A stretch of 64,000 nt of DNA from an uncultured Porphyromonadaceae bacterium. Its GTDB lineage: Bacteria; Bacteroidota; Bacteroidia; Bacteroidales; Muribaculaceae. The notes beneath the pieces are model-generated. The model had not been told where the DNA came from and did no database searches. It saw only the letters and a program-made list of their open reading frames with translations. Below, one piece after another: positions 1 through 9,166 of this stretch. The stretch spans positions 18,122 to 82,121 of the forward strand of contig CAMWLC010000005.1 in NCBI GenBank assembly GCA_947174995.1, written 5' to 3'. Within the stretch, counting starts at the first letter, position 1, and the number at the start of each line of letters is the position of its first letter. Made by a program: the position numbers and the translations under genes.

Positions 1-2
1 GT

Positions 3-614
3 CACGCTGTCAACCGCTGCGACGGTCACGCTGTCGCAGGGCGCGACGATACCTTTCTCCACAGCCTCAGTCTCCGTCGCGTCACGGATGGAATCGGCAA
101 ATACGGACATCGCATTTCTTTCGTTGGATCCCACAACTGCGGACACCGCATCCATGTCTTCCTTACCCGGGTTGACCGGGCCTTCGACATTCACGATGCT
201 CACCTTCACCAAGCTGCAGTCTCCGGGATGATTCCGCGTTATGAAATTATCCTCCTTAAGGCGCTTGCGGGTGATGAGTTCCGACTTCACGCGATTGGAA
301 CGTGTGCGGGCCTTCCCGGGATTCTCGGCATTGCTCCCCTGAGAAACATAATATCCGTCTACCTTGAGCGATATTTTCCGGTCTTCAATCTTCCCCTTGT
401 TAAGCTCCACGTAGTCACAGAGCCTCTCCAACTCTTCGCCATTGTTGAAAACCGGCACTATAAACATATCTTTTCCCGACGTGAACTGAAACGTGAACAC
501 GCTGTCGCCCCTTTCCTCGGCGCATACGGGAAACGCCAGTGCTGCAAGCATGCCCACCGTCACAATCACCTTTTTGGGACTGAACCTATGTAATATGTCT
601 GCAATAGTCGCCAT
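3..614 (-). CDS. hypothetical protein, 3' end beyond the window edge (possibly OmpA-like/DUF3868-type)
   Basis: Open minus frame from ATG at 614 (MATIADILHRFSPKKVIVTVGMLAALAFPYAPRKG...KISLKVDGYYVSQGSNAENPGKARTRSNRVKSELI...) running off the left edge; not in ORF track because no stop lies in the window. Confidence 0.65.
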   Translation of the reverse strand, partial: MATIADILHRFSPKKVIVTVGMLAALAFPVCAEERGDSVFTFQFTSGKDMFIVPVFNNGEELERLCDYVELNKGKIEDRKISLKVDGYYVSQGSNAENPGKARTRSNRVKSELITRKRLKEDNFITRNHPGDCSLVKVSIVNVEGPVNPGKEDMDAVSAVVGSNERNAMSVFADSIRDATETEAVEKGIVAPCDSVTVAAVDSV

Positions 615-826
615 AAGCGTCACAAGGTTGTCAGATAACTCTGTATTTTCAGATACCTCGTAAGTGATATATATTCAACAGGATAATGTCGTTCTATAAT
701 CGGAGGAACGCTCTATGAGATACCGTTCGATAATGTTAGTTATACAAAATTACAAAGTTTTTAGAGATTGTGCAACAAAATTCTTGATTAAATTCAAATT
801 TTAACATCTCCGGCAGAAAAAATCAA

Positions 827-853
827 AAAGAGCGTTTGAATCAAACGCTCTTT
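827..853 (-). terminator. hairpin downstream of DUF4293-like gene
   Basis: AAAGAGCGTTTGA/TCAAACGCTCTTT inverted repeat. Confidence 0.55.
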
Positions 854-857
854 GTAA

Positions 858-1313
858 TCACCGGAGACGGTCCGCCGATTCGAGAAGACGCTTGTCGGCA
901 TTGATTCTCTGCCAGGCCATGATGGTGGCCACGATTGCAAGGAAGGGAGCGCAGGCCATCTGTTTCCACACCACGTTTCCCCCCTCTATCACCTGATAGC
1001 CCAGATAAAGGCCGTAGCACACCACAGCCAGGTCAAGCACTATGCCGAACACGCACATATTCTTCTGCAAAGAGAGCTTCTTGAAGAGGAAAATCGTGAC
1101 GAGAGGCACGGCCGCGGCGAGAATGGAGAGTACGAAAAATGCCGTGGTGGCGACGGGAGTTGCACCCGGCAGGCCGATGGATTCAAAACCCGAGGGTGAG
1201 AAAATCACCGTCTGTGTGGCCGTGTTGATCTGGGCGATCTCAGTGAAACTGAAAACACCCATCACCACGGCGGCTGTGAGAAGCAGTACTGACTGCCAGC
1301 GTTGTATAACCAT
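858..1313 (-). CDS. DUF4293-like integral membrane protein
   Basis: MVIQRWQSVLLLTAAVVMGVFSF... with 4 TM segments; start moved to 1313 because a TAACTTTG -7 element (1343-1350, minus) lies inside the longer ORF. Confidence 0.75.
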   Translation of the reverse strand: MVIQRWQSVLLLTAAVVMGVFSFTEIAQINTATQTVIFSPSGFESIGLPGATPVATTAFFVLSILAAAVPLVTIFLFKKLSLQKNMCVFGIVLDLAVVCYGLYLGYQVIEGGNVVWKQMACAPFLAIVATIMAWQRINADKRLLESADRLR

Positions 1314-1465
1314 TTGACGAGAGTTTTTAACTACAATATGTGCAAAGTTAAACAATTCTTTTGGTTTCTCAATCATTATCAAAGTGATTTTTGGCCTACT
1401 GTTTGTTGTAATTGTATGAGGCGGCGGTTCCTGCTGTCTTATTGATTGTCACGAATTATAAAAAT

Positions 1466-3676
1466 ATGAGCCAATATTCCAAAAACTCTCCCGTTTACAG
1501 CGCCGAGATTTCCCGGCGCCTCGGCGAACACCGCATCGCGGATTCCATCACGTTGCTCCGCAAGGCTGTCGCAGCCGAAGAATTTTCCGACTTACGACGC
1601 CCGCTTGATAATATTGAAACCACTTACCGCCACCTTCTGAGGTATCTGATTCAGGGACTGCCGGACGAGGGGCGACGCGATATGCTGACGGATTTAAAGG
1701 GAGATCTCCGCGACATTGCGCAGGAGATCGACCGCCGGATAGCCATGGTGGATGATTCCCGCCTTTATTACTCCACGGCACGTCTGCTCGACTTGCGCAA
1801 CACCGATCTGAGGGAGGTGCTCGCAAAGGGACGCGAACACTCCGCCACCATCGCGCTGGCGGTCTCGGCCGGTTCGGTCTCGCCCGACTTGTTGAAGGAA
1901 AAGGAGGCGGCATACGATGAGATATTCAATCGCATCTGGACTCTCGGGCCCGCCCGCAGGAGCGACCTCACGGTGTTGGCCGATACCGTCGTTGACCCCG
2001 ACTCACCTTTTGATCTGAGTTGTCTTGTAATCTCGGCCCTTATGCTCGGGCTTTTGCAATATTACGACAGATCCAAACTCATGGCCCTGCTCGACATATA
2101 CGAGCGGGTGGGAAACGAGCGCCTCAGCGCCCGCTCTCTCACGTCCATAGTGCTTGCCGTGAGAAGATGGAGCGAGCGAGTAAGACTCGACAGACGCGTT
2201 ATGACACGCCTCGAAGCTCTTCAGGACTCCCTGGTGAGCTACCGCCGGCTGCGCGAGATCATTCTGAGCATAATTCGCACGCGGGACACCGACCGTGTCT
2301 CCCAAAAGATGCGTGATGAAGTGATACCGGGGCTGATGAAGATGGGACCCGACATGCTCAGGAAAATGAAAGACAAGGCCGAGGACGGTCTGCTCTCCGA
2401 CATCGAAGACAACCCCGAATGGGAAGAGATGATGGCGAAAACAGGTCTGTCGGAGCGTATGCAGGAACTCTCCGAGATGCAGAGCCAGGGGGCGGACGTG
2501 ATGATGGTAGCTTTCGCCAACCTCAAGTCATTCCCCTTCTTCCGCACGATGACCAACTGGTTTCTCCCCTACACCTACTATCATTCCCAGATTCACGGAG
2601 CAGACGGTCTCGGCGAGGAGAGCATGTCGGTGCTTCTTGAGTCGGACGGCGTGATGTGTGACAGCGACAAGTTCTCTTTCGCTCTCTCCATCGCCGCGAT
2701 GCCCGAGGCAAGCCGCAAAATGGCCGTGAGCCAACTGGAGGGCAACATGACGCAGATGAAGGAGCAGCTCGAAGCCCGGCGCATGGCGAGCACCACTCCT
2801 AAGTTTGACGAGGAGGTGACCCGCTACGTGCACAACCTCTACCGGTTCTACAAACTCTTTCAGCGTCACGGAGATTTCTCGGATCCCTTCGCAAAATCAT
2901 TCAATATCGCCGAGCTCCCCGTGATCGGCGACATGATGGCCGAACCCGAGATACTTCGTCTCGTGGGCGAGTTCTATTTCAAACGCGGCTATTACAATGA
3001 GGCCCTCCCCCTTCTCATGCGTCTCACGGCTGAGGATGGAGTAGACGGTCATCTCTGGCAGAAGATAGGATATTGCCGCGAGACCACCGGAGATTTTACC
3101 GGAGCGCTCGAGAGCTATCTCAAGGCCGAGCTTTTCAGTCCCGACAGCCTTTGGGTGGTGCGAAGGCTTTGCGCAGCATACAAGGCCCTGGGAAGATATG
3201 AGGAGGCCCTCCCCTACGCCGGCCGCATCGTCGGCGAGGGGGCGGAGTCGGAAAACATAGCGGATCTGCTCGACTACGCCGACATCCTGGAGCATCTCGG
3301 AAGACATGACGAGGCCCTCAAGGTCATGTATAAGGCCGACTACATATCGGACTGTGACATAGACGTGCGTCGGCGTATAGTCCGCGCGGAAATGAAAGCC
3401 GGGAGATACCTGAAGGCCTCGGAAAGCATAGGGCGCGTGCTCGCCTACGCTCCAACCGCTGCCGACTATATGCTCGCGGCGCATTTGCAGATGGTGCTCG
3501 GTGACCTTCAGGAGGCCTCCTCGCTATATCATCAGTCGATGGATCCGGGAGTGCCCGTGGAGGCATGGCGCAAAAAGGCTGTGGAAGATGCCCTGAAGGC
3601 TACCGGAGGGAAAATTGACATGGAAATCCTGATGCTGCTCATAGACAACCTCGTCTACAACTACGCCGGGGAATAA
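1466..3676 (+). CDS. tetratricopeptide-repeat protein
   Basis: 735 aa from ATG at 1466 (MSQYSKNSPVYS); C-terminal TPR-like repeats (YNEALPLLMRLTAEDGVDGHLWQKIGYCRETTGDFTGALESYLKAE). Confidence 0.7.
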   Translation: MSQYSKNSPVYSAEISRRLGEHRIADSITLLRKAVAAEEFSDLRRPLDNIETTYRHLLRYLIQGLPDEGRRDMLTDLKGDLRDIAQEIDRRIAMVDDSRLYYSTARLLDLRNTDLREVLAKGREHSATIALAVSAGSVSPDLLKEKEAAYDEIFNRIWTLGPARRSDLTVLADTVVDPDSPFDLSCLVISALMLGLLQYYDRSKLMALLDIYERVGNERLSARSLTSIVLAVRRWSERVRLDRRVMTRLEALQDSLVSYRRLREIILSIIRTRDTDRVSQKMRDEVIPGLMKMGPDMLRKMKDKAEDGLLSDIEDNPEWEEMMAKTGLSERMQELSEMQSQGADVMMVAFANLKSFPFFRTMTNWFLPYTYYHSQIHGADGLGEESMSVLLESDGVMCDSDKFSFALSIAAMPEASRKMAVSQLEGNMTQMKEQLEARRMASTTPKFDEEVTRYVHNLYRFYKLFQRHGDFSDPFAKSFNIAELPVIGDMMAEPEILRLVGEFYFKRGYYNEALPLLMRLTAEDGVDGHLWQKIGYCRETTGDFTGALESYLKAELFSPDSLWVVRRLCAAYKALGRYEEALPYAGRIVGEGAESENIADLLDYADILEHLGRHDEALKVMYKADYISDCDIDVRRRIVRAEMKAGRYLKASESIGRVLAYAPTAADYMLAAHLQMVLGDLQEASSLYHQSMDPGVPVEAWRKKAVEDALKATGGKIDMEILMLLIDNLVYNYAGE

Positions 3677-3687
3677 ACCCTCCCGAT

Positions 3688-3732
3688 GTCATAAGACCCC
3701 ATCTCATAAAATTTCATAGTCACCGGGGTCTA
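3688..3732. terminator. bidirectional terminator between convergent genes
   Basis: AGACCCC...GGGGTCT inverted repeat between the TPR gene and dnaA. Confidence 0.5.
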
Positions 3733-3748
3733 ATAATTGAACGGAAGC

Positions 3749-5170
3749 TCAACGGCGGAGGGAGGCCTCGATGGTCTCCGCCGCCTGGGCTATCTCGCGG
3801 CTGAACGGAAGACGGTCTTTCACAGCGGAAATTCCGTGGAGCACCGTGGCATGGCGGCGATTGAGCTTGAAGCCGATGGCCGAGGAGGATAGTCCCGTGA
3901 GTTTGTTGCTCAGATACATGATCATCTGCCTTGCGTCAGCTATATCCCTGACCCTGCTCTTTGAGAATATTACGTCGGGATTGAGATGGTAATACTCCGC
4001 CGTGGCATCCACGATCATCTCGAAATTAAGGGGCTTCTCAGCCGCAGGCTTGCGGATGGAATTTGCCATCACTGCCTTCGCGAGATCCACCGTGATGGGC
4101 ACGTTGAGCGTTATGGAGCGTGTCAGAATACCCATCACCACACCCTCTATCTCACGCACAGAGTTAGTGGCCGTGTCGGCCACTACCGAAATCACATCCT
4201 CCGGGAGATGAAGGCCGTTCTTCTCCGACTTGAATGTAAGGATCTTGCGCCGTAGTGTGGCATCCGGCTTCTCGAGCTTCTCGGTGATACCCCATTTGAA
4301 ACGGTCGATGAGACGGTCGGCTATACCCTCTAATGCCATAGGGGGACGGTCGCAAGTGAATACGAGCTGCTTGCCGTTCTGGTGCAGGTGATTGAACACC
4401 GGGAAGAGGGCGTCATCGCCCGTCTTGGTCTTGAGGGAGAGTTCCTGGAGATCGTCGAAGAGGAGCACGTCCATCTGCTGAAACCAGTTGATGAACCCCG
4501 GCACCTTCTTCTGTATCACGGCATTGGCATATAGATTCTGGAACTGTCTCAGAGTCGTGAAAAGCACCTTAGCGTTGGGATTGCGCTCCTTGATGCGTAT
4601 TCCGATGGCCTGAATCAGGTGCGTCTTTCCCACTCCGACATCACCATAGAGGAAGAAGGGGTTGAAGTCAGACTTGTCGGGATGGTTGGCGATGTATTCC
4701 GCGATGGTGAAGGGGAGGCGGTTACTGTCGCCCACACAATAGTTCTCGAAGTTGAGCGAGGAATTGAGCTGAGGGTCGAAGCTGCGTCCACCCGAGGCGC
4801 CCTGCGTGCGCTGCGTCCGCATGGCGTCCGGCTGCTGGAGTGACTGAATGAAGCGACCGTTGACGGCCTGACTCTTCGATGGACTCGAAAGCGTGACGCG
4901 GGCTGCGGAGTCGTCCGCTATTATACCCACCTCATAATTGAGCTTGATACCCTCTCCGAACACCCTGCGAAGCGCCGAACTGAGGAGATTGTAGAAATCA
5001 TCCTCATATTTCTCATAGAAAAACTGGCTCGGGAGTCCGATGGTCAGACGGTTGCCTTCAAACTTCAACGCCTTGGCACAAGCGAACCATGCGTCATAGC
5101 GGGCCTGCCCGATATTATCGCGGATAATATCGAGACAATGCTGCCATTTCATTTTGAAGTCTTCCGTCAT
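3749..5170 (-). CDS. dnaA: chromosomal replication initiator protein DnaA
   Basis: Walker A GDVGVGKTHL, Walker B DVLLFDDLQ, C-terminal DnaA-box domain RDIADARQMIMYL...GFKLNRRHATVLHGI. Confidence 0.97.
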   Translation of the reverse strand: MTEDFKMKWQHCLDIIRDNIGQARYDAWFACAKALKFEGNRLTIGLPSQFFYEKYEDDFYNLLSSALRRVFGEGIKLNYEVGIIADDSAARVTLSSPSKSQAVNGRFIQSLQQPDAMRTQRTQGASGGRSFDPQLNSSLNFENYCVGDSNRLPFTIAEYIANHPDKSDFNPFFLYGDVGVGKTHLIQAIGIRIKERNPNAKVLFTTLRQFQNLYANAVIQKKVPGFINWFQQMDVLLFDDLQELSLKTKTGDDALFPVFNHLHQNGKQLVFTCDRPPMALEGIADRLIDRFKWGITEKLEKPDATLRRKILTFKSEKNGLHLPEDVISVVADTATNSVREIEGVVMGILTRSITLNVPITVDLAKAVMANSIRKPAAEKPLNFEMIVDATAEYYHLNPDVIFSKSRVRDIADARQMIMYLSNKLTGLSSSAIGFKLNRRHATVLHGISAVKDRLPFSREIAQAAETIEASLRR

Positions 5171-5402
5171 CGTTGAATTTTGGAGTTTGAGTGATTATGT
5201 GGTCTCCGCGCGGAGACATTCGGAGTATCCAACTCCTACCCTCCCCTTCGTGTCCCTGACACAGCTGTGGCCCCTTGTTTTGCCTACGGGGGAACGTCAC
5301 TGCAAAATAACAACAAAAATTCTTATAAAAAAAATGCTCCGCAGCTTGCAAATTTCGTCTCATTCGCAATATGGCTGATTTTCAATTGCAGTGTAAAAAT
5401 AT

Positions 5403-5446
5403 GACAGGCGTTATTTAGATTTTTTTCTAAACAACGCCTGTTTGCA
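5403..5446 (-). terminator. hairpin downstream of MCE gene
   Basis: ACAGGCGTTATTTAGA-T(7)-TCTAAACAACGCCTGT inverted repeat. Confidence 0.6.
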
Positions 5447-5481
5447 TTTCAGCCTCGGAAACCCCGTGTCGGGGTTCGTTA

Positions 5482-6384
5482 TCAGAGCAACTTGATGCTG
5501 ATGTATCGCTTGGGATTCTTCTTAATGTCCACGATCAGTGAGTCGACGTCCGCCGCCACACGGTTGAGACGGTTGTAGAGCTCGGGATCATTCGTCATCA
5601 TGCCGAGAGTGGAATTGGGGTCGTTGAGCCGGGCGGAGAATTTGGAGAGGTTTTCCGTAAGCTCGTTCACATTATCCACCGTAGTCTGGAGAGGAAGCGT
5701 CTTAAGCTGATAAGAGAGGGCACCTAAATTTCCGGTCACCGTGTCGAGCGTGGCCGTGATCCGGCGTGCATTCCCCATGATGGCCGGTAGCTGTCCACCC
5801 ACGCTCCTGTCCAGGCCCTGGGTGAGTGAGGCCGCCGAGGCAGTTATCTGATCCAGACGCTTGATGGAATTTGCCAGGGCCGGATCGGCCACGAGCATAT
5901 TTATATTGTAAAGTATTGAATCCAGCTTGGGAAGCAAAGTCGTGATTTGAGGCATCACGTCCGTGCTCAGCGAACTCATGAGGTCGGAGGCGCGCCCGGC
6001 CTCCACCGTACCGCCGACGGGAAGCATCTTGCTTCCGCTGCCCAGGATGAGATCCACGTTGGGCCCGCTCATAAGTGTGGGCGTCAGCACCGCTTTCGTT
6101 CCCTCGGGTACGCGGAGGTTCTTGTCAAGAGCCATGACCACCTCGATCTTGCCGGGATGCTCATAATTGAACTTGATTTCCCTCACTTGTCCCACCTTGA
6201 ATCCCTGTATGCTCACTGGTGCCGACACCGCAAGGCCGTCCACCTGGTCATAATAGGCCACATAAAAGTTGGCGGGCTTGAAAAGATTTATTCCCTTCAG
6301 ATAGTCGATTCCGAAAATCAGAATCAGTATGGCGATTACTACGGAGAGACCGATAGTCAGCTCCTTGGTAAACATTTTTTTCAT
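5482..6384 (-). CDS. MlaD/MCE family protein
   Basis: Single N-terminal TM then MCE domain (YYDQVDGLAVSAPVSIQGFKVGQVREIKF). Confidence 0.9.
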   Translation of the reverse strand: MKKMFTKELTIGLSVVIAILILIFGIDYLKGINLFKPANFYVAYYDQVDGLAVSAPVSIQGFKVGQVREIKFNYEHPGKIEVVMALDKNLRVPEGTKAVLTPTLMSGPNVDLILGSGSKMLPVGGTVEAGRASDLMSSLSTDVMPQITTLLPKLDSILYNINMLVADPALANSIKRLDQITASAASLTQGLDRSVGGQLPAIMGNARRITATLDTVTGNLGALSYQLKTLPLQTTVDNVNELTENLSKFSARLNDPNSTLGMMTNDPELYNRLNRVAADVDSLIVDIKKNPKRYISIKLL

Positions 6385-6503
6385 CTTGCCTCGGTATTGA
6401 TAATTTTATAGTGGTTGTCCGGCGACAAAAGGCCGCCATATATATAACGCAAAAAAAGGGACATCGGTTAAAAAAGATTGATTCCCTTTTTCTCGGTGCG
6501 GAG

Positions 6504-7289
6504 TCACTCGCACTCCTCGCGGTATTCCTTCACAGCCTTGAAGATGGCGTCCGCCATACTGTCGACACCCTCCTCGGAGGTCATGAAAGCAGCCGATTCA
6601 GGATTGCATATAAAGTCGAGTTCCACAAGCACGGCGGGCATACACGTGGCCCAAAGCACCCAGAAGCCGGCCTGATGCACTCCCCGGTCCTTGCGCCCGG
6701 CCACACCCACAAGATGTTTCTGCGCCTTCTCCGCGAAGGAAAAGCTCCGGCTGAGGTTGGACTTCTGGGCCATCTCGAAGATTATGTAGGATTCATCGCG
6801 CAGAGGGTCGAAGCCGCTATATTTCGTCTTGAAATCCTTCTCGTACTCTATCACCGAGTTCTCGCGCCGCGCCACCTCCATATTGTTGCCGTCTTTATGA
6901 AGGCCGAGCACATACACCGAGGCACCGGCTACATTTTTGCGGTTCTTGTTTTTCTCGTCGACGGAATTGGTGTGTATGCTCACGAAGAGATCACCCTTGC
7001 TTTCATTAGCCACGGCCGCACGCTCCTGGAGAGAGAGGAAAGTGTCATCATCCCTTGTATAGACCACCTTCACTCCCTTGAGCTTCTTTTTCAGCTTCTC
7101 CCCCAGGCGACGGGCCACGGAGAGATTTATATCCTTCTCTCTTGCACTGTTGTCGATGGCTCCATGGTCCTTTCCGCCGTGGCCGGGGTCGAGGACTATG
7201 GTGAAATCGGTCGCCACAGCCCGCATATTCGGAAGCGGAGAGGCAATCAGGGAGAGAGCGAGCAGCGAACGGAAGAAAAAATTCCTCAT
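6504..7289 (-). CDS. N-acetylmuramoyl-L-alanine amidase
   Basis: Amidase_3 motifs IVLDPGHGGKDHGA, VYTRDDDTFLSLQERAAVANESKGDLFVSIHTNS, VELDFICNPE; start set at MRNFFFRS. Confidence 0.92.
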   Translation of the reverse strand: MRNFFFRSLLALSLIASPLPNMRAVATDFTIVLDPGHGGKDHGAIDNSAREKDINLSVARRLGEKLKKKLKGVKVVYTRDDDTFLSLQERAAVANESKGDLFVSIHTNSVDEKNKNRKNVAGASVYVLGLHKDGNNMEVARRENSVIEYEKDFKTKYSGFDPLRDESYIIFEMAQKSNLSRSFSFAEKAQKHLVGVAGRKDRGVHQAGFWVLWATCMPAVLVELDFICNPESAAFMTSEEGVDSMADAIFKAVKEYREECE

Positions 7290-7290
7290 A

Positions 7291-7860
7291 TCAAAGTATT
7301 TTAATGGCGATTGCGGCGCAGGCTTCGGCGTCGGCGAGGGCGTGATGGTGGTCCTTAAGATCGAATCCGCAACGTGCCGCCACGGTGTCGAGTTTGTGGT
7401 TCGGAAGGGTGTGTCCGAATGTACGCCGGGAGCCGGTGCAGGTGCAGTGAAACTCATATTCCGGATATGTCATGCCGTATCGGGCGAATGCGGCGCGGAG
7501 GCACCCTTCGTCAAACCGGCTGAAATGCGCCACGAGCGGCAGACCTTCGATCAACTGCTCCACTTCCGCCCATACCTCCGGGAAAGTGTCCGCGCTGTCG
7601 GTGTCCTCGCGCGTGAGTCCGTGTACCCTCACGTTGCCGGGGCTGTAATAATTGGGAGCCGGATGGATGAGACTGTAATACTTGTCCGTCACCTTGCCGT
7701 CCCTGACAACGACCACCCCTACGCTGCACACGCTCGAGCGGTAGTCGTTGGCCGTCTCGAAATCTATAGCTGCAAAATCTTTCACGCTGCAAATGTTGAC
7801 CTCATAGCGCAGGAAAAAGAAATGCCTGCATCTGTAAGGTATATTCAAATTTTTCTGCAA
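7291..7860 (-). CDS. 3'-5' exonuclease (DnaQ-like)
   Basis: DEDDh motifs FAAIDFETANDYRSS, VAHFSRFDEGCL, HHALADAEACA. Confidence 0.88.
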   Translation of the reverse strand: MQKNLNIPYRCRHFFFLRYEVNICSVKDFAAIDFETANDYRSSVCSVGVVVVRDGKVTDKYYSLIHPAPNYYSPGNVRVHGLTREDTDSADTFPEVWAEVEQLIEGLPLVAHFSRFDEGCLRAAFARYGMTYPEYEFHCTCTGSRRTFGHTLPNHKLDTVAARCGFDLKDHHHALADAEACAAIAIKIL

Positions 7861-7909
7861 AAATAATAATTTTTCAGAGAGAATCCCAATATGTGACTTT
7901 AGATTTTGC

Positions 7910-7917
7910 TAACTTTG
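7910..7917 (+). promoter_or_regulatory. Bacteroidetes -7 element TAACTTTG
   Basis: TAnnTTTG 6 nt before the likely ATG at 7924. Confidence 0.55.
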
Positions 7918-7923
7918 CACATT

Positions 7924-9132
7924 ATGACTTCATATCCCGACCAATTCTATTCATTCATCAATAATCATCTCAATGCCGATCCCCGGACGCTTCTACTCAC
8001 CGCTCACGGTAAGGAATATCCTTTTCCTGTGGATTTCGCCATAACGCAGATCGAGGCACGCCGGAAGTCAGGGGCAAAGTTAGCTCCCTTCACCGCCTCG
8101 GAGCGCTTTCTGTTTCCCACCCTGCTCAGCGCGGAGCAGGCCAGCGACTGGCGGGTGGCCTGCTTTCATGCCTCGCTTCTGGAGGATAAGCGTGTGCTCG
8201 ACCTCACAGCGGGATTGGGAATCGACGCGATTACAATTGCCGGAGAGGCGCTCCGCGTCACCGCCGTAGAGATAGATGAAGGGAAATGTGAGACTCTTCG
8301 CCACAATTGCGAGGTTATGGGCAAAGCGGTAGAAGTCTTGCATGATTCGGCTGAAAATGTGATTGAGAGAGTCGGGGATAATGAGTATGACGCTATTTTC
8401 ATCGACCCGGCCCGCAGGAGCGCGGATGGGAAAAAGGTGCACGCTTTCACGGATTGCTCGCCCGACGTAATTTCCCTTATGCCACGGATGCTGGAGATAG
8501 CACCGGAAATCTTGATAAAGTCCTCCCCTATGCTTGATGTCAGGGCTGTCCTCAGAATCTTTCCTCGGACTTCCGACATTTATGTTGTGAGTCTCAACGG
8601 AGAGGTGAAGGAGGTTCTTGTCAGGGTAAAGGGATCCGCCATCGGTAGCACTCCAACGGCACACTGCGTAATGATAAAAGGAGATGAGGTGCGAAGCCTT
8701 CTGGTGCCCTTGGGAAACAGCAGGTCTTCCGGACCCGATTCCGAGAAGTATGCGGCCGCCGATGCACCCGCTCCCGGGAAGTGGCTTTACGAGCCGGACG
8801 CGGCGCTGATGAAGTTAGGACCGTGGCAGACTCTGCAAAGTCTCTATCCCGGTCTGAGGAAAATCGCACGCGACACCCATCTCTTTATCAGCGATGAAGA
8901 GTTGCCCGGATTTCCCGGACGCGGCGTCAGGATAAAAGATGTAATTGACAAAAAAAGCAGCCGCGCCCTCAAGGGCACGACTGCCAATGTCGCTGTCAGA
9001 AACTATCCTCTCGGAGCGGAGGTCCTGCGAAAGAAACTCGGAGTGAAAGACGGAGGCGATACTTTCATATATGCGTTTCGCAACTCCGATGCAAAACCTG
9101 TAATGCTCCTTTGCGAAAGGCCCGGTCTCTAA
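7924..9132 (+). CDS. class I SAM-dependent methyltransferase (THUMP-like domain)
   Basis: VLDLTAGLGIDAITIA motif I, DAIFIDPARRSADGKK, C-terminal THUMP-like segment; start at MTSYPDQFYS. Confidence 0.85.
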   Translation: MTSYPDQFYSFINNHLNADPRTLLLTAHGKEYPFPVDFAITQIEARRKSGAKLAPFTASERFLFPTLLSAEQASDWRVACFHASLLEDKRVLDLTAGLGIDAITIAGEALRVTAVEIDEGKCETLRHNCEVMGKAVEVLHDSAENVIERVGDNEYDAIFIDPARRSADGKKVHAFTDCSPDVISLMPRMLEIAPEILIKSSPMLDVRAVLRIFPRTSDIYVVSLNGEVKEVLVRVKGSAIGSTPTAHCVMIKGDEVRSLLVPLGNSRSSGPDSEKYAAADAPAPGKWLYEPDAALMKLGPWQTLQSLYPGLRKIARDTHLFISDEELPGFPGRGVRIKDVIDKKSSRALKGTTANVAVRNYPLGAEVLRKKLGVKDGGDTFIYAFRNSDAKPVMLLCERPGL

Positions 9133-9166
9133 GGCCCCATCTCCCGCAGAGTATCATGTCTCGGAC

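Noticed and set aside
228-593. 121-aa plus-strand ORF
   Set aside because: Antisense to a better minus frame (signal-like N-terminus from 614) that continues off the window edge.
3749-5480. oriC next to dnaA
   Set aside because: No cluster of TTATNCACA boxes could be seen in the flanks.
6411-7866. 297-aa and 262-aa plus-strand ORFs
   Set aside because: Antisense to the amidase and exonuclease genes.
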